The notes: generated by a model from the sequence alone, not told the origin. A stretch of 64,000 bases of DNA from Streptosporangium sp. NBC_01755 (GCF_035917995.1 NZ_CP109131.1:1178001-1242000); one strand, 5' to 3'. Shown: positions 1-8,805, counted from the first letter of the stretch. A program made the numbers and translations.

Positions 1-1575
1 CAGGGCGACGCGGACCCGGGTGCGGACGTAGGTGCCCGCCATGGCGGGTCGTCCCCGGTGGGCGGCTCGGCGGCGGGCCCGTTTGAGCAGGAACCAGTGG
101 ACGAACGGTCGGATCAGGGCGGCGTGCTGGGTAGGCCGGTCGGCCAGGAGTTGATCCAGCCAGGCGGGGATCCGGTCGAGGTCTTCGTGGCGTTCGGGCA
201 GCACGCCGGTGTGAACCAGAGTCTGCCGGACGTAGTGCTCGTAGCGGCTGGGCGGGAGTTCGTCTAAAAGGTCGTGACTAAGCGGCTTTCCGCTTGCGGC
301 AAGTTCGCCCAGTAGGTGTGCGTTCGGGCTTCGCCGCAGCCAGCACAGGACACCGCGGGGGTCGTTTGCGGCGGCCAGCGCGTCCTGCAGCGGACGGAGT
401 TGGCAGGAGACCTGGCCATCGGGTCCAGCGAGGTGTTCTTCGAGGCGGAGCAAGAGCACGCAGCGGGGGCAGCGGCCATCAGCGTAGAGGCGTCCGCCCT
501 TGCCGCAGGCCAGGCAGGTGTAGATGCCGGGCATGCCGGCGCATGGGCCGCAGATGTTGTGACCGCTGTCGTCCCTTGCGATCAGAGGTTGCTGCTCGTG
601 GCAGAGGTGGCACTCATCGGAGTGGTCGAGGATGCGGACATAGCAGGCGCCACAGACCGGTCCGCGGGGCCAGTGGGCGTGCACGGGGCGAACCTGGCTG
701 CAAGCAGAGCACACACTGGTGGGCCGGGGCCGACAGGTGCGGCAGACGAGCCGCCCTTGAGAGTTCTTGGTGCAGGGGCGGACCTGCCCACAAGTTGAGC
801 ACGGGGTTGCGGCCGGGGTCGCGCAGTTCCAGCAGAGGTCAGGGCTGTTGGTAGTGGCTCGGCGGACAATCTGCTGGTGCCTGCCGCAGTTCCCGCAGGT
901 CCGGCGAGGCTGGGCAAGGTGGCGGTAGCAGGTCGGGCAGAGCGCCCCGGCCGAGCCGAGGGAATGGGCGCGGCCGACGCGACCGCAGGCGGTGCAGGTA
1001 TGCGCGGGCGGAGTCCAGCAGGCTTCACAGAGCGGCTTGCCATCCGAGCGCCGGGTGGCGGGCATCCGCGAACGTCCGCAGCCCGCGCAGTCCTCGGTGA
1101 CCTGCGGATCCTTGCGGTAGCAGGAATAGCAGATGCCACCTTCGTCGCGCCGAGCGGAAATCCTGGCGGTGCGACCGCAGCGCCCGCACGGCTTCTTGTT
1201 CAGGGAGCTTCGTGCGGCGCATGCCTGGCAGATCCGGCCGCCCGGGCCGCTGCGGGGCAGCGTGATGCCGGTGCGTCGACATTCCGAGCAACCGGGCGAG
1301 GTGACACCGGTGTGTCCGGCGGCGAGCAGGGCCTGCGCGAGGCGCACGATCACGGCCGGGCAACGTGGATCGCCGGAGGTGAGCGCGTCCGGATGCGCGG
1401 CCAAGTGCTCGTCGAGCTCCCGCTGGGCGACGCCGCGTTCGGCCCGCGCCTGCAGCAGTGCGTCCGACGCGGCCTCCGCGTCCAGGTCAGGCAGGCGGGT
1501 GGTGAGCGCATTGATGATCCGGACGCGTCGTTCGTGGCGTTCTGCGACTCTGCGCTCGTCGCGGGTGCGGCTCAC
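1..1575 (-). CDS. multi-zinc-ribbon protein, 3' end beyond window
   Basis: The frame is open from a GTG at 1575 to the window edge, giving at least 525 codons with no stop. Between roughly residues 110 and 410 the translation holds about 18 CxxC knuckles at regular spacing (for example CSEC, CQAC, CGRC, CYSC, CAGC, CEAC, CTAC, CPTC, CGNC, CWNC, CSTC), which would form about nine tandem zinc ribbons. The N-terminal 100 residues and the part after residue 410 lack this pattern and look helical. The GTG overlaps the stop of the XRE gene upstream (GTGA, 1572-1575), so the two are translationally coupled. I do not recognise a named family. Several zinc ribbons in a row suggest nucleic-acid or protein binding, and the tie to a tyrosine recombinase suggests a role in DNA rearrangement or its control. 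Function is inference; the reading frame and ribbons are seen directly. Confidence 0.8.
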   Translation of the reverse strand, partial: MSRTRDERRVAERHERRVRIINALTTRLPDLDAEAASDALLQARAERGVAQRELDEHLAAHPDALTSGDPRCPAVIVRLAQALLAAGHTGVTSPGCSECRRTGITLPRSGPGGRICQACAARSSLNKKPCGRCGRTARISARRDEGGICYSCYRKDPQVTEDCAGCGRSRMPATRRSDGKPLCEACWTPPAHTCTACGRVGRAHSLGSAGALCPTCYRHLAQPRRTCGNCGRHQQIVRRATTNSPDLCWNCATPAATPCSTCGQVRPCTKNSQGRLVCRTCRPRPTSVCSACSQVRPVHAHWPRGPVCGACYVRILDHSDECHLCHEQQPLIARDDSGHNICGPCAGMPGIYTCLACGKGGRLYADGRCPRCVLLLRLEEHLAGPDGQVSCQLRPLQDALAAANDPRGVLCWLRRSPNAHLLGELAASGKPLSHDLLDELPPSRYEHYVRQTLVHTGVLPERHEDLDRIPAWLDQLLADRPTQHAALIRPFVHWFLLKRARRRAAHRGRPAMAGTYVRTRVRVAL

Positions 1576-1892
1576 TGGCCCGGTCGACGGATCGTGGTCC
1601 GCCGAACCTGCGGCGCAGGACGGTCCGTGTCTCCGACAGCCTTGCTGACCTGGGCATTGACCGTCTCGACTTCGATCAAGTCGTTCGGGGTGCATTGAAG
1701 GATGTCGCAGAGCGCAGCGAGGGTGTCCATCGACAGCCGCTGCGGGGGCTGGGTGACCAACCGGAAGACCTGCTCGCGGGAGAGATGGACGCCTCGTTCG
1801 GCGAGTAGCGGGACCATGTCCGTCGTCTGGAACATGTCGCGGTCGGCCATGAGCTTGCGCAGGTTCCAGGTGATCCCCATTTTCTTGATCAT
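1572..1892 (-). CDS. XRE/Cro-type helix-turn-helix protein
   Basis: This 106-residue protein is a single Cro/C1-type HTH domain with a short tail. The segment from residue 8 to 70 (NLRKLMADRDM, LLAERGVHLSREQVFRLV, DTLAALCDILQCTPNDLIEV) follows the five-helix XRE plan, with the recognition helix near residues 38-48. The tail from residue 78 on is short and charged. Its ATG overlaps the recombinase stop (ATGA, 1889-1892) and its stop overlaps the next GTG, so it is the middle member of a coupled set. A small DNA-binding partner encoded with a recombinase could act as a directionality factor or repressor of the set; this is inference. Confidence 0.85.
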   Translation of the reverse strand: MIKKMGITWNLRKLMADRDMFQTTDMVPLLAERGVHLSREQVFRLVTQPPQRLSMDTLAALCDILQCTPNDLIEVETVNAQVSKAVGDTDRPAPQVRRTTIRRPGQ

Positions 1893-3037
1893 TGACTCTC
1901 CCAGAGGTCAGGGTGGCGGTCCTTCAGGGCGCGCTGGATCACCCGGTTGCGGTACTCGTCGGACACACCGGTGTAGATCGCGGTCGTGCTGGCGTAGCTG
2001 TGGCCGACCTGCATGGACACGAACTTCTCGGGATAGTCGAACTCCACGAGGTGCGTGATGTACGAATGCCGCAGACAGTGCAGATCCAGTTCGGGCGGTA
2101 GGCCAGCGGCGTCTCTGGCCGTGGTGAAAGCCATGTTGACGCCGCGCAGGGACATGCGGCTGGAGCGTTCGGTGACAAACAGTGCGGCGAGCTTGCCAGG
2201 TGAGAAGGCGGGGCGGACCTCGGTGCACCAGTGGTCGAGCACGTCAACGATCCAGTCGAACTCCTTGACCGTGAACACCGTGCGGCGCTTGGGCGGACTG
2301 CCGTTGGAGGCCTTGCCGTAGCGGACGTAGAGGCCGCCGTGTTTGCCGTACTGCGGTCTTTTCGGAGCCCGCCGAAGGTCGGCGAGGTCGAGCATCCGCG
2401 CCTCGTTGCGCCGCAGCCCGTAGGCGTAGACCGTCTTGAGCAGGGCGGAGTCGCGCATCGCGGTCAACGCGCCTTTGCGGCCCCGAGTCTGGGCCTCCTC
2501 AACTCGGCTGTCGGCGGCGTCGAACAGGGCTTGGACCTCGTCGTAGGTCAACGGGCGGCGATCAGGCTGGCCCTCGTATTCGGCCACGTGGGCGACACGA
2601 TTGTCCTCGTGGAAGATCTGCTGCGGGGTCTGTCCGAACCGCTCCAGGCACTCCGCCGCCCATCCGTAGCGGCGGTCGGTGATGAAGTCCATAAACAGAG
2701 CGAGGGTGGTCTCGTAGCCCCGCCCTGTCGACAGAACGACCGGCTTCTTGCGGTTCGGGGACCGCAGGTGAGCTATGAACGCCTCACCATCGGCAGGTTG
2801 CCACTGCCACGGGTACTGGTTCGTGAAGTCAGCCAAACGCCGCACCAGCGACATCCGCGGTTTGATCGTCGCCTCCTCGTTGAGGAAACGAGTGCGTTGC
2901 TGGCGTGCCCAGCCCAGCAGCATCGCCTCGAACACCGCGCTTGAAGGGTCGAGGTGGACCACTCCATCGACGAGTTCCAAGCCGGCGGACCCGGCCAAGC
3001 GGCTGACATGACCCTCACGAGCTTCCGTTGTATTCAC
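1889..3037 (-). CDS. tyrosine recombinase (phage-integrase family)
   Basis: The C-terminal half is a typical tyrosine recombinase catalytic domain. Visible active-site elements are the first arginine in YAYGLRRNEA, the HxxR box in LHCLRHSYITHL, the later GHSYASTTAIYTGV with its histidine, and the nucleophile tyrosine in AIYTGV. The N-terminal part (DFTNQYPWQWQ onward) matches the SAM-like core-binding fold of XerC/D-type enzymes. I took the GTG at 3037, giving 382 residues. A GTG at 3079 is a possible alternative, and neither has a clear ribosome site; the open frame reaches 3355 but its arginine-rich first 100 residues look non-coding. The gene leads the coupled set with the XRE and zinc-ribbon genes. 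It strand-exchanges DNA, but no attachment sites were found in the window, so its target is unknown. Confidence 0.9.
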   Translation of the reverse strand: MNTTEAREGHVSRLAGSAGLELVDGVVHLDPSSAVFEAMLLGWARQQRTRFLNEEATIKPRMSLVRRLADFTNQYPWQWQPADGEAFIAHLRSPNRKKPVVLSTGRGYETTLALFMDFITDRRYGWAAECLERFGQTPQQIFHEDNRVAHVAEYEGQPDRRPLTYDEVQALFDAADSRVEEAQTRGRKGALTAMRDSALLKTVYAYGLRRNEARMLDLADLRRAPKRPQYGKHGGLYVRYGKASNGSPPKRRTVFTVKEFDWIVDVLDHWCTEVRPAFSPGKLAALFVTERSSRMSLRGVNMAFTTARDAAGLPPELDLHCLRHSYITHLVEFDYPEKFVSMQVGHSYASTTAIYTGVSDEYRNRVIQRALKDRHPDLWESQ

Positions 3038-3164
3038 CGCAACATTGTTGTGGTTGATGTGATCAAAAGACAAGGACACGGCAAGCTCTGAGTATGCGGA
3101 GCAGCCGTCGGAGACGGCGTTCAGCGGGGCGGCTGCCCGGGTGTAGGCCCCGAGCAGCCGCGTG

Positions 3165-3434
3165 CTACTTCTTCTTCGGGCGGACCGGCGTCTGCGCCAG
3201 CGCGCTGGCTGCGGCAGCCTTCTCCGCCTTGGTCGCATTCGGGTTCGCCAGCGTCTTGCCGGCGGCCGAAGCGGCCTTCGCGCCGGTCTGGCCGGTGCTC
3301 TTGGGAGCCTGCGACAGTGCGCTGGCCGCAGCGGACTTCTCCGCCTTGGTCGCATTCGCGCTGGTCAGGGCCTTAGCAGCGGCTGAAGCAGCCTTTGCGC
3401 CGGTCTGACGAGGATTCTTTGGAATGATCAACAC
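3165..3434 (-). CDS. small Ala/Lys-rich protein with two internal repeats
   Basis: This 89-residue basic protein starts at GTG 3434 behind a very strong ribosome site (GGAGGGGGGT). It contains the same approximately 40-residue unit twice: TGAKAASAAAKALTSANATK with EKSAAASALSQ, and TGAKAASAAGKTLANPNATK with EKAAAASALAQ. The opening KNPRQTG and the unit itself resemble a widespread family of short bacterial proteins of unknown function that usually carry one copy; that comparison is from memory. It lies upstream of the recombinase on the same strand, 127 bases before the chosen recombinase start. It could be the first gene of the set or an independent gene. No function can be assigned. Confidence 0.75.
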   Translation of the reverse strand: MLIIPKNPRQTGAKAASAAAKALTSANATKAEKSAAASALSQAPKSTGQTGAKAASAAGKTLANPNATKAEKAAAASALAQTPVRPKKK

Positions 3435-3523
3435 CCCCCTCCGGGTCTAATTTGCATCGCGACCCGAAAGCTGATGTCATGCGTGATCTGACCCAGCGCA
3501 TTGACATCAGTTCAGTGCCGCAC

Positions 3524-3556
3524 CGAACGCCTGGCCCCTACAAGGCCAGGCGTTCG
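3524..3556. terminator. 13-bp perfect hairpin downstream of nrdJ
   Basis: CGAACGCCTGGCC (3524-3536) and its exact complement (3544-3556) enclose a 7-base loop. There is no T-run on either strand, so termination is inferred from the stem and from its place between the end of nrdJ (3709) and the start of the small repeat gene (3434). The rest of 3435-3708 shows no convincing gene. Confidence 0.6.
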
Positions 3557-3708
3557 CCGTTCAGCCGCCAACTATCAGCGGCTGAGACGAACCTGGGCAA
3601 TCCTCCGGTTCCGGCTGCGAAGCCAAAGGACAACCACGTTTAACCAGGCCGAGCCATCCCCCACAACGGACATTCAGCACGTTGTATCCGATGCAACTCG
3701 GCCCATTT

Positions 3709-6700
3709 TCAGCTGCAGCCGCTGGTGGAGCCGCAGCCCTCGCAGACGTAGCAGCTGCCCGCGGGGCGCATCTTGGTACCGCAGGTCATGCAGAGCGGCG
3801 CGTCGGCGGTGCGGCCCTGGTGGGACTCCAGGGAGCCGACCCGCCGCGGGGTTTCCACCGGCACCGCTTCGGGGCGAGGCTGGGGCTCCTCGATGGGGGC
3901 CGAGGTGGCGAGTTCGGCGATGACCTCGTCGGTGTGGATCGGAGCCGGGTCCTCGCCACGCTGCTGAGCGGCGCGCTCGGAGGCGGAGAAGACACCGAGG
4001 GCGGCGCGGTCGTCGTAGGGCAGGTGGTCCAGGGCCAGGCGGCGGAAGATGTAGTCCATCACCGAGGCCGCCATCCGGATGTCCGGGTCGTCGGTCATGC
4101 CGGCCGGGTCGAAGCGCATGTTGACGAACTTGCCGACGTAGGTCTCCAGCGGCACCCCGTACTGCAGGCCGATGGAGATGGCCACCGAGAACGCGTCCAT
4201 GACGCCCGCGAGGGTCGAGCCCTGCTTGGACATCTTCAGGAAGACCTCGCCGAGGCCGTCGTCGGGGTAGGAGGAGGCGGTCATGTAGCCCTTGGCTCCG
4301 CCCACGGTGAAGCGGGTGGTGGTGCTGGGGCGCTGGTTCGGCATCCGGCGACGGGTCGGGCGGCTGATCTCCACGACCTGGATCTCCGGCTCGGCCGAAG
4401 CCTCCTGCTGCTCGATCCTCCTGTCCTCGATCCTCTTGTCCTCGGTCTTCTTGCCCGAGGCCGAAAGGGGCTGACCGACCTTGCAGTTGTCGCGGTAGAC
4501 CGCGAGGGCCTTCAGACCGAGCTTCCAGCCCTCCATGTAGACCTGCTCGATGTCCTCGATGGTGGCGGACTCGGGGAGGTTGACGGTCTTGGAGATGGCA
4601 CCGGACAGGAACGGCTGGGCCGCGGCCATCATGCGGACGTGACCCATGGGAGCGATCGCGCGCTCGCCCATGGCGCAGTCGAACACCTCGTAGTGCTCGC
4701 GGCGCAGGCCGGGGGCGTCGACGACGTGGCCGTGCTCGGCGATGAACTCGACGATCGCCTCGACCTGCTCCTCCTGATAGCCCAGCTGCCGGAGCGCGCG
4801 CGGGATCGTCTGGTTGACGATCTGCATGGAGCCGCCGCCGACGAGCTTCTTGAACTTGACCAGGGCGAGGTCGGGCTCGATGCCGGTGGTGTCGCAGTCC
4901 ATCATCAGGCCGATGGTGTTGTGGCTGACCATGCCGTTGGCCACGTAGGTGACGTTGTCCGGGACGGACAGGTCATAGGTCGGCTGCACTCCGCCGTCCT
5001 CGTTCGCCTCGACTCGCTCGAAGAGGTAGCCGAGCGCGTGGCCGAGCCGCTCGTCGAGAAACTCGGCGAAGATCTGCTTGGCCGGCATGCGAGCGACACC
5101 GCCGCTCCTGCGAACCGACTGGAGCACGGTCCCGCGCAGGGAATGCCCCTCGGGCAGGATCGTCTCCCACACCTCTCGGGGCAGGAACACCTGGTCCTTC
5201 CTGGCGGACCGCTCAGGCTCCAGCTCGGCCATGAGCTTGTTCTTGCGGTCTCCCATGAACCCGACGATCTCGTCGAAGCTCAGGGCGTGGTCGACGTTGC
5301 GCAACCGCACCTGGAAGATCGGCCCGCCGAAGCCACTGACCGTTTCACGGGTCGTGGTGGCCATGCCGAGGGCGAGAAGCAGGGTCCGGATCTCACCCGC
5401 GAAGGAGTCCGAAGCCGTCGAGAGGCTCGGCACGCCCTCCAGGACGGCGCCGTCTGCCTCGAAGAGACCACGCAGGAAGGCACCGTAGATCTCGCTGTCG
5501 TTGGTCTCAAGGATCGCCGAGGGGACCCGCGGCGTCCAGCCCTTGCCGGAGTGGTCGATACCGGGAAGCTCTTTCGCGAAACCGGAGGCCTGCCACCAGC
5601 GCGCGAGCCGCACCGACTGGAGGACGACCTCCTGGTATCCCTCCCGCTGGGTGAGCACCGGTTCGAGGTGGAAAAGCTCCTTGGACAGGATGCGGAGACG
5701 CTCGACCACATCGAGGTCGGCGTCCGCGACACAGAACCGGACGCCCTTGGCGTGCAGGCTGCCGTCACCCATGAAGTAGCCGACCAGCTCGGCCAGCTCC
5801 GGCGACACCGTGTCGGGGACGACGATGGAGCGGTCTTCGGCTCCGTACGCCTGGTCGAGCACGGGCAGGGGAACCGCACGGCGCTCACCGACGAGGGTCT
5901 GCAGCTGCATGGGGACGAGGTCACCCGGCTCGATGTCGGCCAGGCGCTTCCACTCCCACACTCCGGTCGCGCTGTCGACGACCTTGACGCGGTGGGTCAG
6001 CGTGCCCTGGACGCGGTAGCCGCCGTGGGTGCGGATGAGACGGGTGGGCTCCTCGCCGTTGACGAAGAACTTCGTAGCCCGGCGCGGCCCCTCGTCGGTG
6101 GAGACCATCATGTCGAGGTCCTGCCAGCGATCGCCGTACACGTTCGCGATCTCGGCCAGGCGGACGAGCCCTCGGTCCGTGGTAATCAGTGTTTCACCCG
6201 TCAGGCACCCGGTGGGCGCGAGCAGCGAGGCCTGGGCGTTGCGGTAGCCGTTCTTCTCGCCGAGCCGCAGACACTCGGCCCACTGCCCCGAGGCCTCGTG
6301 GTGGATGTCCCCGTCCATCTTCTCGAACGTGCGCAGCGCCTCGTTGGCGTCGTTGTGCTTGCGCATGACCCGCTTGTGCGCCTCGGCGTTGCGGGCGTAG
6401 CCGTCGTACGGGCCCACGACCGCGGCCAGCTCGGCGCTGCGGCGGTAGGAGACGCCGGTCATCAGCGAGGTGATGGCTCCGGCGAGGGCCCGGCCGCCTT
6501 CGGAGTCGTAGGCGTGGCCGGTGGCCATGAGCAGCGCGCCGAGGTTGGCGTAGCCGATGCCGAGCTGACGGTAGGCGCGAGTGGTCTCGTCGATCTTCTC
6601 GGTCGGGAAGTCGGCGAAGGTGATGGAGATGTCCATCGCGGTGATGATCAGCTCGGTGATCTTCACGAAGTTCGCGATGTCGAAGGTGTCGTCGTCCTTC

Positions 6701-7851
6701 AGGAACCTCAGCAGGTTGATGCTCGCCAGGTTGCACGAGGAGTTGTCCAGGTGCAGGTATTCCGAGCAGGGGTTACTGGCGGTGATACGGCCCGTCTCGG
6801 GGCTGGTGTGCCAGTCGTTGATCGTGTCGTCGTACTGGAGGCCGGGGTCGGCGCACTCCCACGCGGCCTTGCCCATCTTGCGGAACAGGCTCCTGGCGTC
6901 GACCTTCTCGATGACCTCGCCGGTGAGGCGGGCGCGCAGGCCGAACTCCTCGCCCTTCTCCACCGCGCGCATGAACTCGTCGGAGACGCGCACGGAGTTG
7001 TTGGCGTTCTGGTACTGGACGGAGACGATGTCCTTGCCGCCCAGGTCCATGTCGAACCCGGCGTCGCGGAGGGCGCGGATCTTGTCCTCCTCGCGCGCCT
7101 TGGTCTCGACGAACTCCTCGATGTCGGGGTGGTCGACGTCGAGGACCACCATCTTGGCGGCGCGGCGGGTGGCGCCCCCGGACTTGATGGTGCCCGCCGA
7201 GGCGTCCGCTCCGCGCATGAAGGAGACCGGGCCGCTGGCGGTGCCGCCGCTGGAGAGGAGCTCCTTGGAGGAGCGGATCCTGGAGAGGTTGACGCCGGAA
7301 CCGGAACCGCCCTTGAAGATCACACCCTCTTCCTTGTACCAGTCGAGGATCGACTCCATCTGGTCGTCGACGGCCAGGATGAAGCAGGCGCTGACCTGCT
7401 GCGGCGACGCGGTGCCGACGTTGAACCAGACGGGGGAGTTGAAGCTGAAGACCTGGTTGACCAGAGCGTGCTTGAGCTCGTGGTCGAAGATCTCGACATC
7501 CTCCTCGCCGGCGAAGTAGCCGTGCTCGACCGCCGTACGGGTGTAGACGCCCACCACCCGGTCGATCAGCTGCTTGAGGCTCCACTCCCGCTGCGGGGTG
7601 CCGACCGCACCGCGGAAGTATTTGGTGGTCACGATGTTGGCGGCGTTGACCGACCACGACTGGGGGAACTCGACGCCGCGCTGCTCGAAGTTGACCGAGC
7701 CGTCGCGCCAGTTGGTCATGACGACGTCACGGCGCTCCCAGGGCAACTCGTCATAAGGATGCACGCCTGGGGTGGTGAAGATGCGCTTCATCCTCAGGCC
7801 CTTGCGCGGCCGCTTGCTCCCACGTGCCACCGCACCGGCGGTCTCCGTCAT
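3709..7851 (-). CDS. nrdJ: adenosylcobalamin-dependent ribonucleotide reductase with intein
   Basis: Class II ribonucleotide reductase, which reduces ribonucleotides to deoxyribonucleotides in the cytosol using coenzyme B12. The 1380-residue product contains the family landmarks FNSPVWFNVG, ISACFIL-like QVSACFILAVDDQ, SNPCSEY, and the PTG|TIGLMMDCDTTGIEPD segment interrupted by an intein. The C-terminus has a cysteine-rich tail (CMTCGTKM, CYVCEGCG) thought to relay electrons. Removing the 430-residue intein leaves 950 residues, the normal class II length. The ATG at 7851 has a good ribosome site (AGGAGGGGGAAGTC). It lies 82 bases behind nrdR on the same strand and is very likely cotranscribed with it and repressed by NrdR through the boxes at 8509-8553. 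Confidence 0.97.
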   Translation of the reverse strand: MTETAGAVARGSKRPRKGLRMKRIFTTPGVHPYDELPWERRDVVMTNWRDGSVNFEQRGVEFPQSWSVNAANIVTTKYFRGAVGTPQREWSLKQLIDRVVGVYTRTAVEHGYFAGEEDVEIFDHELKHALVNQVFSFNSPVWFNVGTASPQQVSACFILAVDDQMESILDWYKEEGVIFKGGSGSGVNLSRIRSSKELLSSGGTASGPVSFMRGADASAGTIKSGGATRRAAKMVVLDVDHPDIEEFVETKAREEDKIRALRDAGFDMDLGGKDIVSVQYQNANNSVRVSDEFMRAVEKGEEFGLRARLTGEVIEKVDARSLFRKMGKAAWECADPGLQYDDTINDWHTSPETGRITASNPCSEYLHLDNSSCNLASINLLRFLKDDDTFDIANFVKITELIITAMDISITFADFPTEKIDETTRAYRQLGIGYANLGALLMATGHAYDSEGGRALAGAITSLMTGVSYRRSAELAAVVGPYDGYARNAEAHKRVMRKHNDANEALRTFEKMDGDIHHEASGQWAECLRLGEKNGYRNAQASLLAPTGCLTGETLITTDRGLVRLAEIANVYGDRWQDLDMMVSTDEGPRRATKFFVNGEEPTRLIRTHGGYRVQGTLTHRVKVVDSATGVWEWKRLADIEPGDLVPMQLQTLVGERRAVPLPVLDQAYGAEDRSIVVPDTVSPELAELVGYFMGDGSLHAKGVRFCVADADLDVVERLRILSKELFHLEPVLTQREGYQEVVLQSVRLARWWQASGFAKELPGIDHSGKGWTPRVPSAILETNDSEIYGAFLRGLFEADGAVLEGVPSLSTASDSFAGEIRTLLLALGMATTTRETVSGFGGPIFQVRLRNVDHALSFDEIVGFMGDRKNKLMAELEPERSARKDQVFLPREVWETILPEGHSLRGTVLQSVRRSGGVARMPAKQIFAEFLDERLGHALGYLFERVEANEDGGVQPTYDLSVPDNVTYVANGMVSHNTIGLMMDCDTTGIEPDLALVKFKKLVGGGSMQIVNQTIPRALRQLGYQEEQVEAIVEFIAEHGHVVDAPGLRREHYEVFDCAMGERAIAPMGHVRMMAAAQPFLSGAISKTVNLPESATIEDIEQVYMEGWKLGLKALAVYRDNCKVGQPLSASGKKTEDKRIEDRRIEQQEASAEPEIQVVEISRPTRRRMPNQRPSTTTRFTVGGAKGYMTASSYPDDGLGEVFLKMSKQGSTLAGVMDAFSVAISIGLQYGVPLETYVGKFVNMRFDPAGMTDDPDIRMAASVMDYIFRRLALDHLPYDDRAALGVFSASERAAQQRGEDPAPIHTDEVIAELATSAPIEEPQPRPEAVPVETPRRVGSLESHQGRTADAPLCMTCGTKMRPAGSCYVCEGCGSTSGCS
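4918..6207 (-). other. intein with LAGLIDADG homing endonuclease inside NrdJ
   Basis: The insertion covers NrdJ residues 549-978 (430 residues). It begins with Cys in CLTGETLITTDRG (splicing block A), has the block B sequence GTLTHRVKVV, two dodecapeptide-type helices in ELVGYFMGDGSL and YGAFLRGLFEADG with the endonuclease aspartates, and ends with VANGMVSHN. The residue after the junction is Thr979. All residues needed for splicing are present (Cys1, the TxxH histidine, terminal His-Asn, and a Thr nucleophile), and both LAGLIDADG motifs keep an acidic residue, so both splicing and homing look intact. The insertion splits the highly conserved PTG-TIG active-site loop of the reductase. Confidence 0.95.
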
Positions 7852-7933
7852 GACTTCCCCCTCCTGGGGCTCCGCGAGCCCTCAAATCGGACCACACCAA
7901 CACGCCGCTCACCCCCGGCGCCCAGGGTCTTTC

Positions 7934-8395
7934 TCAGTCTTGCTCGCTGGAGCGCCCCGCCCGGAGCTGCTCGATCTCCGCCTCGAAGTCGGCCAGGGTC
8001 TCGAACCCCCGGTAGACGGAGGCGAACCGCAGGTACGCCACCTCGTCCAGCTCGCGGAGTGGACCCAGGATCGCCAGCCCGACCTCGTGAGCCGCGATCT
8101 CGGCACATCCGGTGGCCCGGATGCTCTCCTCGACCCGCTGGCCCAACTGCGCCAGGGAGTCCTCGCCGACGGGCCGCCCCTGGCAGGCCCGCCGAACCCC
8201 GGCGATCACCTTGTCCCTGAAGAACGGCTCCGTCACGCCACTGCGCTTGCCCACCATGAGCAGGACCGTCTCCTGCGTGGTGAATCTGCGCCCGCACTCC
8301 GGGCACGTGCGCCTGCGGCGGATGGCACCACCGTCCTCGGTGGCCCTGCTGTCGATGACTCGCGTGTCCGGATGACGACAGAACGGACAGTGCAC
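7934..8395 (-). CDS. nrdR: transcriptional repressor NrdR
   Basis: NrdR senses nucleotides through its ATP-cone and represses ribonucleotide reductase genes. The 153-residue product starts at GTG 8395 as [17 protein letters not shown], with the zinc ribbon formed by CPFC and CPEC followed by RRFTT, then an ATP-cone (residues about 49-139: [19 protein letters not shown] ...). The start is set by AAGGAGGCGACGCGC directly before the GTG; an upstream extension in the same frame lacks family similarity and covers the promoter. It precedes nrdJ in the same operon. Two NrdR boxes lie upstream, so the operon is probably autoregulated. Confidence 0.97.
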   Translation of the reverse strand: MHCPFCRHPDTRVIDSRATEDGGAIRRRRTCPECGRRFTTQETVLLMVGKRSGVTEPFFRDKVIAGVRRACQGRPVGEDSLAQLGQRVEESIRATGCAEIAAHEVGLAILGPLRELDEVAYLRFASVYRGFETLADFEAEIEQLRAGRSSEQD

Positions 8396-8508
8396 GCGCG
8401 TCGCCTCCTTGACCTGCGGGAGCGGCTCACCCACCTCACCTGCCCCACGACGTGCGTGTCGAGACGCTCGCGCACGCCCCTCGAATAGTCGAGATGCGGT
8501 AATGGAAA

Positions 8509-8553
8509 CACAATCTGTGGTGAAGTGTTGCGGTGCAGCCACTAGATGTTGTG
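8509..8553 (-). promoter_or_regulatory. tandem NrdR boxes upstream of nrdR-nrdJ
   Basis: Two elements with CAC-N8-GTG architecture sit at 8509-8522 (CACAATCTGTGGTG) and 8540-8553 (CACTAGATGTTGTG). Their starts are 31 bases apart, the three-turn spacing known for paired NrdR boxes in bacteria. The second is close to the actinobacterial form of the box. The rest of 8396-8805, between nrdR and the end of the LysM gene, shows no gene and no other clear signal. Confidence 0.8.
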
Positions 8554-8805
8554 GTCTAACGGTAGAAGTGCGCGACCATGAACGCAAGTTGAAAGGACCC
8601 CGCCACGCGAAGTCGCTGATCAGCCGTCACGTCTCGGCGTGTCGCCCATCGGGCAATGCCCTCCACCCCGCACACCCCCTCCCTCACACGCGTCCCGGCC
8701 GATCTGTCAGGCAGGAGCCCCGGCGAACCCTCTTCGCATGGCCCACCCACACCTTCCCCAGGCCCCGCCCATCACTCCCACGCGCCCCACCGACCGCCCC
8801 CCTTC

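Noticed and set aside
3452-3643. 63-codon frame between the small repeat gene and nrdJ
   Set aside because: It runs through the 13-bp hairpin, has no ribosome site and shows no protein-like pattern.
3682-8220. Open frame of 1512 codons on the + strand
   Set aside because: It is exactly antisense to nrdJ and nrdR, and such long antisense frames are normal in high-GC DNA with strong third-position bias. The sequence has no domain-like content.
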